Shown: positions 46,266 to 56,681 of the stretch, piece by piece | Layout: each line of letters starts with the position of its first letter | Position numbering within the stretch: position 1 is the first letter of the stretch | Assembly: GCA_018806985.1 (NCBI GenBank) | Contig: JADANN010000202.1 | Span: forward strand, 2,723,001-2,787,000 | Direction of reading: 5' to 3' | DNA: 64,000 nucleotides | From: Angiostrongylus vasorum | Lineage: Eukaryota; Nematoda; Chromadorea; Rhabditida; Metastrongylidae | Position numbers and translations under genes: made by a program | The notes under the pieces: generated by a model | Database searches by the model: none | Seen by the model: the letters and a program-made list of their open reading frames with translations, nothing else | What the model was told of the DNA's origin: nothing

Positions 46266-46643
46266 ATATATTACAGTTTCAATGGAAGCTGCAGACGATT
46301 TTTGTGCATCGAAGAGGTAGAAATCACAGAAGAGTTTAATCAGTTCTTCAAGAATTATGAAGAAGAAAAAGTTATCGATGTAAAAATTTTTTGGTGCTGA
46401 TCTTCTTCAGTCTCACGAGGAACTCATAGTTCTTTGAGGGCACTAAACTCCTGTGCCATGAAATCTTCACTTGAGTTAGTAGCTCTATCCTCTTGGAGTA
46501 GAAGAACGGCAAAATTCCTCATTAACTAGTTTCCACAAAGGATTCAAAAGCAGAAAAAAAGTTTTGAATGGAACTAGTGAGATCACATCCAGGCCATAAG
46601 TGTCAAACCAAATTTGACGAGTTCTCCCTATGTTTATTTCTAG

Positions 46644-46809
46644 AAGGAAATTGCTGCTCTGAAAATCATTTTCAAAACCGAAGCAATAACAAAAATAAGA
46701 GGTGCACACATTTTTGCACGGTGGAGCCCAGAACTGAGAGATCGGGGCGGGGGAATACCGAAAATAAGTGATGAATTGGGTTTTATGATCGTGGAAGAAG
46801 AGGAACAGG
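46644..46809 (+). CDS. Possible exon of an unassigned + strand gene
   Basis: A strong acceptor (GTTTATTTCTAG) is followed by 55 open codons ending at CAG|GTATGT. The residues are charged and gene-like (KEIAALKIIFKTEAITK, then ARWSPELRDRGGGIPKISD). The frame stays open to 47063, so it may instead be longer. It lies just upstream of, and divergent from, the UNC-93-like gene. A 119-codon frame opposes it on the minus strand. No family recognised and no partner exon confirmed. Confidence 0.3.
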
Positions 46810-47294
46810 TATGTGTACGCTGCATCGAACGACATTATCATCATCAGGAAAATTTATTCTTGGAAGACCGCAAATATGATAAGATAAGGAAAGGAGGATT
46901 AAATAGTCATTGCACGTACTTCGAAATTTGGGTCAATTATTCCAGAACGGCCGGCCAAAAGCAATGGGTGCAATATATGCGTGGATGTATTTTGGATGGA
47001 TTGCATTGCATCCAATGCATTCCTTTTCAACAGTTTGTTTTGTTGAACGTACTTTTCTTTAGTTAAATCCAGACGTTGTCCAACTCAAAGGTTACGGCAG
47101 GCGTGGTCTATGAGGAGCTATTTTTCCCACCTAATAAATTACAAAAGGAAACTTTTTATTGAAATGAAGTCGTTACACTAAAACTTGATCGGCAATTGAC
47201 TGTCACTGCATTCCGTTCCTTATGATGAATCATGTTTACCGCATGGGATGGTAGCGTAAAAAATTTCCGAGATAGACTCAGTATAAGCTGCCAG

Positions 47295-47690
47295 GCTGGC
47301 GCGGATAGCACAGTGGTAATGGTGTCCATCATCACGAGCATAGTGCCAGTTCGATTCTGCTCCGGGCTAACTAAGCTTCTTATCCCTCGGGCGTCAGGAA
47401 ATTGGTACGGAACTTGTCCGGGGAAAAAAATCACTCTTTGCAATCCAACTGGGAACGCTCCAACCCGGATATCACAGAACTCCAGGGAAAATCGACTAGA
47501 CCAGCATTCTACGACATTCAAGATGTTGTGGAAAATCCCTCAAGCAGTAACCGAAGTCACATGTAAAAAGTTGGAAGATCTTCGTGGACAATGAAGGCGA
47601 GGAAACGAATCGAATGTGAGAAATGCCGAGATTTGCACAGTAGCCGTGAACACGCGTCATATGAAATAAAATAAAAGAAATAAGCTGCTA
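47295..47690 (+). repeat. SINE family E, full-length copy
   Basis: Complete SINE of about 395 bases. The tRNA-like head (GCGGATAGCACAGTGGTAAT, B box AGTTCGATTCTG) is followed by the GGAAATTGGTACGGAACTTG block shared with family C, the family E body, and a tail GAAATAAAATAAAAG. Confidence 0.8.
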
Positions 47691-48174
47691 AACAGTTTCG
47701 TATTTTGAGAAAAGTGTCAGATCACAATTATTCGTCTGCAAATTTGAGGTACGTTTGACGTGTGCCAAATCGTTTTTCAAAATGCACTCTATTTGAAGAA
47801 GCTATTGAGAATCACGTCTAGATTCTATCAATGGCATCTAGTAATGGCTTAGAATATTCCTCGATGTAGAACTACGATGTCAAACGACGTTATGTCTTAA
47901 ACAGATGAAACAAACTTAACGGTCTTTTCTGACAAGAAAGGACAGCCATCGAATGGAAAACAGTGATCTTTTGACAGTTAACGTCTCATGCACCCACTCC
48001 TGAAGAACTTTGTACAATTTCATATAACTGCATATCTAAGCTTGGTACGAAATACGAAATCCATTCACATGGAAATGGGACTGAAGGCCACGTGATCAAC
48101 AATTTCACATGGTACCACGACGAATGAGAGCAACCGACGAAACACTACAAGGCCGACATAGAAATGCCGGTTCT

Positions 48175-49035
48175 TTTTTTACATGATCCGTTTTCACGCG
48201 TCCTGTGTGGATCCTAGCGCTTTGCACATTCAATTCATTTCCCCGAATTCTGGTCATCCACGAAAGTATTCGGGTTGTCGTGTAGGTTCAGCTGCTGCTG
48301 GAGGATACTCTTCGTTATCCCTTCTGCAACAAATGTGGTTTTTCGATAACTGCGATAATTTCTCGATCTGTAGTGTACTTAAAGAGCGTGCAGAACTTAA
48401 CAGAATTATTACAAGAGACTTGTTCTATCGCTTTAACCGCATGTCTTTTTCAAGTTTTAAAATGTTCAGCATCAAAACCTTCTAAAAATTGGTAGCGAAA
48501 TTTAAGCTTTTAGAATTTGCTACAGAATAGCAGCAGCTGCAGCTATAAATACTAGATTGCCGAACATCATGGCGCTCTGCTGGATGAGGTTTCTCTTATT
48601 CATTTGCTTCGCGGTTAGAAATACGAGCCTTGAAGCGATAACGTTGAAGAAGTTTATGTCATTGATTCCAGAAAATAAGAGTCTCATCGTAGTAAAAAAA
48701 AAGCGCTAATTTAATTCAGCAGGCAAAGAAATGCGTTTTTTCCGGGTTTTCATTTCAAGTACTAAAATTGGATGTGAGCTGAACTATATTAATTTGAGGT
48801 TGAACCCGTTAAAGATTTTTTGTCTCGGATGACTCCTGCAGATGTTACTATATCTAGAAGTGTTAAATGCTGGTCTAGTCGATTATCCCTGGAATCCCAA
48901 GTTGACCATGCAAGAGTGTTTCTATGTGGGTTAGAAAAAAGTGATCAATTCCGAGACAGTCGGTACCAATTTCGAACCTGGAAGGACGAGAGCATTGGTG
49001 GGCTTGAGCAGGCGTTAAAACAGCGCCTTACAACA
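48175..49035 (-). repeat. SINE family E split by an insertion
   Basis: The 3' half (48175-48325) and 5' half (48840-49035) of one minus-strand copy are separated by about 515 bases. The 5' half keeps GGTCTAGTCGATTATCCCTGG in minus orientation and the GGTACCAATTTCG block. Confidence 0.6.
48520..48687 (-). CDS. Small open frame inside the split SINE E
   Basis: A 55-codon frame from ATG to TAG ending in a hydrophobic stretch (MMFGNLVFIAAAAAIL). It lies wholly in the sequence that splits the SINE. It could be the last exon or a retrocopied piece of a membrane-protein gene, or chance. No family recognised. Confidence 0.2.
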   Translation of the reverse strand: MRLLFSGINDINFFNVIASRLVFLTAKQMNKRNLIQQSAMMFGNLVFIAAAAAIL

Positions 49036-49077
49036 CTACTAGCCCTGTGCTACCCGCTACCTTAAAACGACACTATT

Positions 49078-49175
49078 AAATATTAAATTTTATGCTAGCT
49101 AGCTGAAAGACAGGCAGAACGAGGGAGCCACATGACGTGGTGGTAAACGCGTTAGCTCCCAGAAAGGGTAACCCC
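49078..49175 (+). repeat. Family B fragment
   Basis: Holds AGCTGAAAGACAGGCAGAACGA and GTGGTGGTAAACGCGTTA of the core. Confidence 0.5.
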
Positions 49176-49226
49176 TTGAAAAAATAAAACGGAAGGTGAG
49201 CAAAAAACACAGACGTTAACGTGCAT

Positions 49227-49475
49227 ATACTTGGATACTTGGATGGCTCGTCCCCACTGATTGTGCGGGCCCAGCATAACCCCCCGCTTTTTCGTAGATC
49301 TGCTGCTTTAGCCACTGTGGTTCCCCAGAATCCCGAAGTCAGCTTTGGCCAAAGTCTGGCCCTGGTCGTCATCACCACGGCCAGTCGCAGCTCTTGTGGG
49401 TAAGGGAGATTTGCCACTATTCTACTGGTTTGGTACCAGGACGGTGATAGATCCTGGTACACCAGGATAGCAGCG
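49227..49475 (-). repeat. SINE-like family A, truncated copy 6
   Basis: The tail (ACTTGGATACTTGG on +, 49230-49243) and the 3' two thirds are present. The 5' third is missing. Confidence 0.7.
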
Positions 49476-49479
49476 TGCC

Positions 49480-50495
49480 AATATTATGGCCAAAGGTAGA
49501 GCGTTCACACGCAGAAATATTACGAGTTCTAAAAGTTGATAGATAAACAAGAACGGCAGTAAACAAAGAAAAAATATGAGGAAGCGAATGTTTCTTGCGT
49601 AATATATAAGCACTTTATGCGCAATGCTCAACATAAAATGAAAAAAAATTCTCAACCACATAATGCACATCCCTTGCCCTGTCTGAAAACTGTTTCCGGT
49701 TAGCAAACTCATCAACTTGCTCCCCATTTCTGAGAAATGTATATGTAATGTCTTTGTGTGCTATTAGCTGCATGCTTTTCAAAAATCAATGGCTGACTAA
49801 ACAGTTTGTAATCTATGTCTGCGCTAATATCAGTATGCTTGCAATAACACTGGGTGCAGAAGTGTCACTTTGCACTTCAGCAGCATCTACCGTCATTCCG
49901 CACCAACAAATTGCCATGAGCTATTCCGCCGATCACTTTTTTTCGCGGGTATTTTTCCCCTATTCTTCTTAATTGAGTTTCACTCTATATATAATTAGCT
50001 GCTCATACAACCTCATCAGTATGTTACAAGAGCTACTTTCTTATTTTCAATGTATTTTTTATACTATTCATATTTTCTGGGTGTGCATTTCGTTTTCGTG
50101 TCACACATTCCTTATATCCATAGAGGCTGAGTCGCGCAATGTATAAAGACCTCTGTGCACAGAGAAGCAAATACAAGTAGTTACAACCTGTTATTGCAAC
50201 ACAACTCACTCGAACAATCGGTCCAGTGTTTAGCGCACTTTTTCGGAATCCGCCGTCATAGGTTCACCTGACAACTATATGTTTCACGGCAAGTCGACGT
50301 TATAGTTTGATCCCATGAGTCGCCTCTGTAACATAACGAATTTTCAAAAGAAATATGTACTATTCTAGAACTCTTAAAATGCGAATGCGGGATCATATAC
50401 ATGCTAATTACACACTGGTATTGCGTTACAGAAAACACGTCAACTTCCTGATGAACAGAGCAACGCTAAGGCACACCTAGCAAATTCTAGTCACC
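49480..50495. other. Stretch without a recognisable feature
   Basis: AT-rich, short frames only. Confidence 0.25.
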
Positions 50496-50499
50496 AATT

Positions 50500-50906
50500 T
50501 TTAACTTATTATTTACTGCCTATTCTTTTTAACGGCAGTGTATGTATTGCGAAATATAACTTTAATAATGCTGAGATATCTGCAAAACTCCGGACCGCAG
50601 GTGTCTACGGTGGGGAACGAACGCGCTATTGTCCTTTCCGGAGAGTAGCGCGCTCACCACCACACCATGCGGGTCCTTAGTTTCGCTCTGCCTCTGATAG
50701 TTCTATTGATCTTTTGCCATCAGCAATCACCCGTCAGCAGGATTGATCTGGGGAGCCCAAAGCGGCAACAAACCCAGTTAAGCTGAGGCTGCAGTTATAA
50801 TCACAATTTTGCAAATATCTCAGCATCATTAAAGTTATATTTCGCAATACACACACTGCCGTTAAAAAGAATAGGCAGTAAATAATAAGTTAAAAATTGT
50901 GATTAT
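50500..50906 (-). repeat. Family B, copy with full inverted arms
   Basis: About 90-base arms: TTAACTTATTATTTACTGCC from 50501 and its inverse GGCAGTAAATAATAAGTTAA ending near 50907. The core lies between. This gives the clearest outer boundaries of the fold-back form. Confidence 0.75.
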
Positions 50907-51150
50907 AACTGCAGCCTCAGCTTAACTGGGTACGTTGCCGATTTTGGGCTCCCCAGATCAATCCCGCTGACGGGTGAAAGCTGATGGCAAAGATCAATAG
51001 AACTAGCTGAGAGACAGGCGAAACGAAGGACCCGCATGGTGTGGTGGTGAGCGCGCTACTCCCCGGAAAGAACAATAGCGAGTTCGTTCCCCACCGTAGA
51101 TACCTGCGGTCCGGAGTTTTGCAAATATCTCAGCATCATTAAAGTTTCTA
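50907..51150 (+). repeat. Family B, second core in opposite orientation
   Basis: Starts TTGTGATTATAACTGCAGCC straight after the previous copy's arm and ends at GCAAATATCTCAGCATCATT. The two cores share the arm between them. Confidence 0.72.
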
Positions 51151-51529
51151 GTCACTGACTCCTTCCAGAAACGGCTAGTTCATAAAAAGCTCCCACATAT
51201 GGAGCGAGGTGAGTTAACCTAAGAAAACTGCTCCATTACTGGTAAGAAACTCTGCCTTTCAAATACAGAAATTTTTGTCCTCTTAAATAACGAACTCGCT
51301 AGAGAACCATTTGGCGAGATACGTAGCCGTCTCAAAAGATCTCATCAAAGAACACATGGTTATTTCTGCCAGCCGATGCTCTCACAGCTCTACAACTGTG
51401 GCACAAAACTGCTGTAGATCGATGGATCCAACTTGTCAGTACCTAATGGAAATATTTAAGTCGTTAAAGCAAATTTCATTTTATGTAGCAAATTTCAGGA
51501 TCGATTTTCTGTAAATTTCAGCAGTGATC

Positions 51530-51610
51530 AACAGTTCACTCTTTTTCTTGATGAGCACCCTCCAGGTTGTTATTGCACTATTTATTCACAGTAATTGCCG
51601 TTTTGGCCGC
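51530..51610 (-). repeat. Penelope terminal-repeat remnant
   Basis: CTTGATGAGCACCCTCCAGG, TTGTTATTGCACTATTTATTC and GGCCGCTTCGCCTTCTTC follow the left-end order of other minus-strand terminal repeats. They stop inside the hammerhead's stem-II/CTGAAGA region. Confidence 0.5.
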
Positions 51611-51714
51611 TTCGCCTTCTTCTTTCTTCTTCTTCTTTCTTCTTCTTCTTCTTTCTTCTTCTTTCTTCTTTCTTCCTCTTCTTCTTTCTTCTTCTTCTTC
51701 TTCTTCTTCTTTGT
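51611..51714 (+). repeat. TTC microsatellite
   Basis: About 100 bases of TTC units broken by TTTC and TTCC. Long Glu/Lys/Arg or Ser/Phe frames across it are artefacts. Confidence 0.95.
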
Positions 51715-51715
51715 A

Positions 51716-51935
51716 AAGAATGTTGATGCGAATAAGTTGGCAAAACGGATAGACCACCTTGCATCCGTAAAAAAGAGCATCTGTCAGGGAAACTTGAAGA
51801 TAAACGAAAGAAAAACCACTATGCACTCATAAGGGCAGAAAGTCACAAAGAAGATTTTGAAGTAAAAAGCCACTATCCTCGCACAGGAATTTAGAACATC
51901 AGCGTGTAAAATTCTTGAAGCGTTTTTACCCTTAA
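51716..51935 (+). pseudogene. Penelope GIY-YIG fragment
   Basis: After the microsatellite, a translation equivalent to ETGRPLCIR-KEHLDGK and then the DFEVK block (AAGATTTTGAAGTAAAAAGC, 51852) appears with frame breaks. It matches PLE4 at 54.95-55.1 kb. Confidence 0.6.
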
Positions 51936-51937
51936 TT

Positions 51938-52318
51938 ACTTGGATACTTGGACGGCTCATCCTCAAAGGTTATGCGGACCCGAGCACTTTCTTCATTTTT
52001 CGCAGCTTTGCTAGTCAAGCCACTGTTTCCCTGGTGTTCCGAGGTCAGCCTGGTCGAAGTCTGCCCCAGATCGTCACCACCACAGGCAGACGCTGCGCAT
52101 GTGGATCAGAGGGGGATTCGCTACCATGCGACAAGTTTGATACCAGGGCGGTGGTGGATCCAGGTATTGATTTACTCTCAGCTGGACTTACTGATGGAAA
52201 CGCCGGACTCCTTCCCAGCCTGGGAGATCCTGCCCGGGGATGGATCCCCCCGCTCTACATCCCCGCGCAACACTAAGGAACGCCTCCTAGCCACGATGAC
52301 GAGGTAAACCGTTGGGAG
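51938..52318 (-). repeat. SINE-like family A, copy 7
   Basis: Full copy. The tail is seen on + as ACTTGGATACTTGGACGG (51940-51957). Confidence 0.75.
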
Positions 52319-52739
52319 GTTTGAACTTTACACATAAAAGAGCGTGGTATGCGCCAGGTTAGAAGCTCACAAATTCAAAATCTATCCGATTATCCATTGG
52401 AGATAAAGGTGGAGAATTTGTTGTCATTACTTCTCATCTGCATGTTAGAATAACAGAGAAACATCTCCACTATGTTTCTCTCTACTGACCATCCTCTGAA
52501 AAAGAGTACAGAAATCAACACTGAAAATTAAATGGGGTGTGGGTAAACATGGAAAGGCGGCGAATTTAGAGCCCCTAGTTCTTTTTCAGCTCAAAAAATG
52601 ATCCCACTTGTCCCGACCTATAGTTGCTTATTATAACACATAAGCTCACCTCTGGTGATGATTTCGCCTTCACCTTTCAGTCATCACTTAAGTTTAGACC
52701 TATCATCACTCGTATATGGGGGGGCACGGAGAAAATAGT

Positions 52740-53392
52740 ATGGACGTGCAGTCCAGAGTTTTGCAAATATTTCAGCATAATTGTCGTTGTATTTCACATT
52801 TCACTGTCCTGAAAAAATTGGAGTGGGCAGCAAAGAGAAAATTAACATTGTGGCTTCAACTACAGCCTCAGATTAACTGGGTTCAATGCCGATTTGTTCT
52901 CCTCAGACCAATCCCGTTGACGGGTGTTTGCTGATGGTAGTGGTAGATAGAAAACTAGCTGAGAGAAAGTTGAAACGAAGGACATGCATGGAGTGGTGGT
53001 GAACACGCTAATAAAAAAGAAATAAAAGATAAAGCTCTCGGCGATGATCAATCCCTGAGGTATGCGCCATGCATTCGATTTCATTAAGTATCGCTTGAAG
53101 GTGACTGCATATCCGGCCTTTACAATGACACGCGTTAGCCTACCGATGTATCGAACTAGTGCTGCTATTCTCCCAGACAAATGGTAACAATTCCCGACCT
53201 CCGATGGATGGAAGGCTTAGTGGGTCATGGGTGCCGGGATCGATCCTAAGTGTGTGTTGAAAGGCACCTCCGACTACAGCGCCACACGTGCGTGAAACCG
53301 TTAGAGCCCGGAAGGTGTAGAGGCGTCTTTGTTCTCCGCTGCAGACACCTGCCGTCCGACATTTTGCGAATATCTCAGCATTATGAGAATAA
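52740..53392 (+). repeat. Family B repeat split by SINE C, inside PLE4
   Basis: Family B pieces 52745-53015 and 53296-53392 join at GTGAACACG|CGGAAGG when the SINE C at 53018-53295 is removed. A short near-repeat (TGAACACGCTA and TGAAACCGTTA) flanks the SINE. Confidence 0.7.
53018..53295 (-). repeat. SINE family C, copy 9
   Basis: Minus-strand copy. The tail on + is ATAAAAAAGAAATAAAAGAT, the tRNA-like head lies at the right end. Youngest layer of the nest. Confidence 0.72.
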
Positions 53393-53394
53393 CA

Positions 53395-53756
53395 TGGTTA
53401 CTAAGCCTTATCCTCACCCAGCTACTAAAACTCGTACCAGCCCATTTAACTAACACCAAAATATTCCTAGATCACCTACGGTGCCTGCAGCCAAGCAGTA
53501 CTCATGTAATGAATTCATTCGATATTACTTCACCTCATACTAGTGCGTCAAATGACTCCGTAATACAAGCCATTCTCGAGTTGCTCGTAGGGGCACGGAC
53601 AGAAAAATAAATATGCATGGCTTATAGATTCAACGGTGAATGACTCACTTAAAAGAGTTTGTTAGCTGCTCAATGTTTGGCTGGTCGCGAAGATATTTTT
53701 GCACAGAGCTTGGCCGTTGGACAGCCATTAGCTAAAAGCTTTGTCATCACTCCTAT
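53395..53756 (+). pseudogene. PLE4 reverse transcriptase, fingers to motif B
   Basis: ILTQLLKLVPAHLTNTK (about 53408) and motif A (53520-53560) in one open frame to 53610. Then, frameshifted, a motif B remnant AVGQPLAKS near 53720. Broken by the RTE insertion before motif C. Confidence 0.8.
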
Positions 53757-53812
53757 GTCCGACTCAGATCACCGGCTCTGGTGAAGACGGCGACGTCGAA
53801 GCATTAGCCGCA
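53757..53812 (+). ncRNA. Degenerate hammerhead H13 at an insertion junction
   Basis: CTGGTGA, then stem II GACG/CGTC, then GAAGC, preceded by GTCCGACTCAGATC as in the type-2 repeats. Two core bases differ. It sits exactly between Penelope motif B and the RTE fragment. Confidence 0.45.
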
Positions 53813-54395
53813 GAAACGATCCGACGATATCATCCTCTCAGGAAGTACTAACGAAGAAGAGAAGATGTTCAGTGAACTGAATGAAGCCGGAAAAAAGATC
53901 GGACTACGTATAGATCGGAAGAAGAGCCAGTTCGTGAAGCACTCATGGTGCGAAAGCAAACAGATCAAAGTGGATCATTCTCTGATTACAGAGATCTCCT
54001 CGTATCTGTAGATTAGACGTTCAGTGAACATGGAGAGCAAAATAATGTAGGAACTAGACAGAAGAAGGAGAGCAACATGAACCTCATTCGGGCCTTTCAA
54101 AGAAATCACAGGCCAACTAACTGAAGCAAAACTTCGCGCCCACCTTTTCAATTCAACAGATCACCCAGCTCTCCTCAGAGCAACAGAGACGAACGGTGAC
54201 ACACCAACCATGTCATGAAGTCTGGACATGACCCAGAGATCCCTTGAACGATGTTTTCTAAAAACCTATTTCACACTCATATGGTCTAGCCGGCTTTGCA
54301 CAAGGCGGATCTTGGAAGGCTGGCCCCTTCTTCAAGATTCTATAGAATACATTTCACTTGCGAACACAGACGCGCCGGTCACATAACAGGAAGAA
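53813..54395 (+). pseudogene. RTE-type non-LTR reverse transcriptase fragment
   Basis: Starts at the catalytic box DDIILSG and continues NEAGKKIGLRIDRKKSQFVK, then the thumb region with NMESKIM, LTEAKLRAHLFNSTDHPALL and SLERCFLKTYF. Order and wording are typical of RTE elements (for example BovB-like). 5' truncated at the YADD box. A few stops. Confidence 0.85.
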
Positions 54396-54419
54396 TAGAC
54401 AATAAACCTATCAAGTAGC

Positions 54420-55347
54420 GGTTACATGACAAAGTGGTACCGAAAGCAAAGTAACAAGAACATCCTCGTTCATTTCCTTTCTTCCCACCCTTCACACACA
54501 AAGAGAGCGCTTGTGAGAAACATGTTTCGCACAGCCACCTCTGTGTGCACAACCAGGGAACTAAAGGAAGAATCGCGCGACTTGGCTCGGCAAATAGCCA
54601 TCTCCAATGGCTACGAAATAGTAAACCCACGAGATAAGTTTAGAAAGAGAGCGACGCGCCCAAGCGAAACAGTTGGCCAAAAGAAAGTGCCGTTTATGTT
54701 GCCCTTTATTAGCGATGAAGTAAGCGTAGCGATTAAACGATGCTTAAGAAGGGCAGGTCTAGAGGAATCGCTAGCGACAGTTGAAATACCACCGGCTACT
54801 CTACGTCGTCAGTTAGTTCGTAACTGCCTGTGTGACCGTCTATGTGAGACAACAAATTGCGTAATTTGCCCTTACGGCATGGACGGTGATTGCATGAGTT
54901 CAGGTACGATATACCTGATCTCTTGTAATAATTGCGGAGATGAATATATTGGCGAAACGGGCAGGCCTTTGTGTATCCGTATAAAAGAACACCTAGATGG
55001 CAAACGAAAAACTAAGACAAAGTACCCCACTAGGCACCCATAGGATACAAAAGCACAGCGGGGACGATTTTGAAGTAAAAGTCAATATCCTTGCGCAGGA
55101 GACTAGAACACCAGCACGAAAACTTCTTGAGGCTATTTGGATAAATGCCAAAAAGCCTACAATGAATAGCAGGGATGAATTCCCAGAGGTCATACGCGAC
55201 CTGACCCACGTATGTTCGCATCAATTTCTGATGTGGGAATGGTGCATTCGTCAACCTTATGCGACTATAATCAGCTGTTCTATTCTTCCTCATTGGAAGT
55301 CACGTAAAAAAGCGGTGAGTTTTTTCGAGAAGATGTTGACCATGTAA
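54420..55347 (+). pseudogene. PLE4 thumb and GIY-YIG endonuclease, one frameshift
   Basis: A 205-codon frame (54426-55043) covers GYMTKWYRKQSNKNILVHF and the GIY-YIG core (TIYLISCNNCGDEYIGETGR, about 54908-54967). It breaks near 55010 and resumes as GTHRIQKHSGDDFEVKVNIL to the stop at 55347. The nuclease keeps the YIGETG motif and the downstream IKEHLDGK. The near-intact state suggests recent activity relative to the other copies. Confidence 0.88.
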
Positions 55348-55407
55348 TTACCATAGAGTTTTTCGTCTTTTTGTAAGTGTTATTGAAGCATTTGGCCTAG
55401 TAAATTG

Positions 55408-55462
55408 TATGTCAGTATACCCTTCCAGGCTCTGAAGAAGGCGATACTGCCGAAACGTCAGC
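55408..55462 (+). ncRNA. Candidate hammerhead ribozyme H14, best type-1 core
   Basis: GTC 55411-55413, CTGAAGA 55432-55438, stem II GGC-GATACT-GCC, GAAAC 55452-55456. A four-pair stem III and three-pair stem I base can form as in H9. It sits in the right terminal repeat of PLE4. Confidence 0.7.
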
Positions 55463-55570
55463 TACTGTTGTATTGTATTGTGTTTTCCTATGGAAGTAAA
55501 TGTATGCTGTTTAACAACCTCGTGATTGCTGAACAAGAAAACGACGCATTCATATTCCAATGCCGCGGTT

Positions 55571-56681
55571 AATAGAAAGCCGATCCTGGAGACGACAGAT
55601 GGATGAAAAGAACAGTGAAGTGGAGTTCAAGAAAATTCAAGTCTTCTTGGAAGCCCACCGAAGCTGTGGGCTGACTTGTTCATTGTTAACGTCAACGTTT
55701 TGTATTCGCAGGTTGCACCGAACCAAGAATTTCAGGACTGTGAAATGGGTCTGGCACCATGTTCAAAGGTCGGCACTACCCTGGACGATGATTGCACGGG
55801 AGGATTCCGCGTTGAGACTGTTTGGAATATTCTTAGACACTCCTCTTCACTAGCGTTCTTCTTCATGATTTTTTCTTGAAATTTCATTACTATAAAGCCT
55901 TATAGGCTTGAATCTAAGTAGCTATCTGTTTGTGCTGATCTAGCAGCAAGAGGGTGTTCAGCAAATAGGCGTTCTTCAATGCCTTTGAAACAGTTTCTCT
56001 GGTTCATTTCCAATGTGGTCTTTCAGTCGCTTTCACTTTGTCAATCTTGGCTTTTAAGCTACCGATCACAAATTTTCAACAGTGATCCCTTACTGCAGAG
56101 CTAGGCTATGTCTATAAAATGTCTCAATATCATCGACGCCAGCCGCTGACCGCTCTATTTTTTACTCGTTTAATTGTTACAACCATCATCGCCATCAAAT
56201 TCAATTCCAATTCAATCGACTTGGTTTCCTTTGGTTAATGTTTTGAATTGTAATCTCAAAAGTCGCTAAGGAAACGTTACCACACTCCATAGGGAAACAT
56301 AGTATCTTCATTTAAAACATGAATAATGGTGCAAGCATGAGAATGCGTACATATAACCGCACATATATACATACACATGTACATGTATATATATATATAT
56401 TTCCATAAAGTAGTAGAGTAGGATGAAACAATACAATAGAATTAATAATTAGATCATGACGTTCTCGTAAAGTCCATATGACCGTCTTGACATTTTGAAA
56501 GCCCACAGTTATAGTAAAGACTATAATTCAATCTTGGAAGGGTCATTAAGGGTATAGGTCAAGCCGATAAGTTGCCTTTCCAAACTTGTAAAAATATGAT
56601 TCTTCAATTCGAAAAAGCGATTTATTTGTGGAAGAAATACGAGTTGAAATAGTGTACTCAGAATCATTAGACGCCACAATT
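55571..56681. other. Stretch without a supported gene
   Basis: An alternating CA/TA run lies at about 56356-56402. A frame at 55560-55853 has no motif. The 3' end of the zinc-ribbon gene uses the right edge. Confidence 0.3.
56621..56626 (-). promoter_or_regulatory. Polyadenylation signal of the zinc-ribbon gene
   Basis: AATAAA on the minus strand, 55 bases after the stop codon. Confidence 0.7.

Larger units (their letters stand above)
52319..55570 (+). mobile_element. Penelope-like element PLE4, best preserved, with nested insertions
   Basis: 5' coding part 52319-52735 (RPIIT block at about 52700). Then a family B/SINE C nest (52740-53392). RT with motif A (FDITSPHTSASND, 53520) and a motif B remnant follow to 53756. 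Next an RTE piece (53757-54418). The thumb, GIY-YIG and C-terminal part (54420-55347) and the right terminal repeat with hammerhead H14 (55350-55570) complete it. RT motif C is lost at the RTE insertion. Confidence 0.87.

Noticed and set aside
51524..51832. Ser/Phe-rich and Glu/Lys/Arg-rich frames
   Set aside because: They are translations of the TTC microsatellite.
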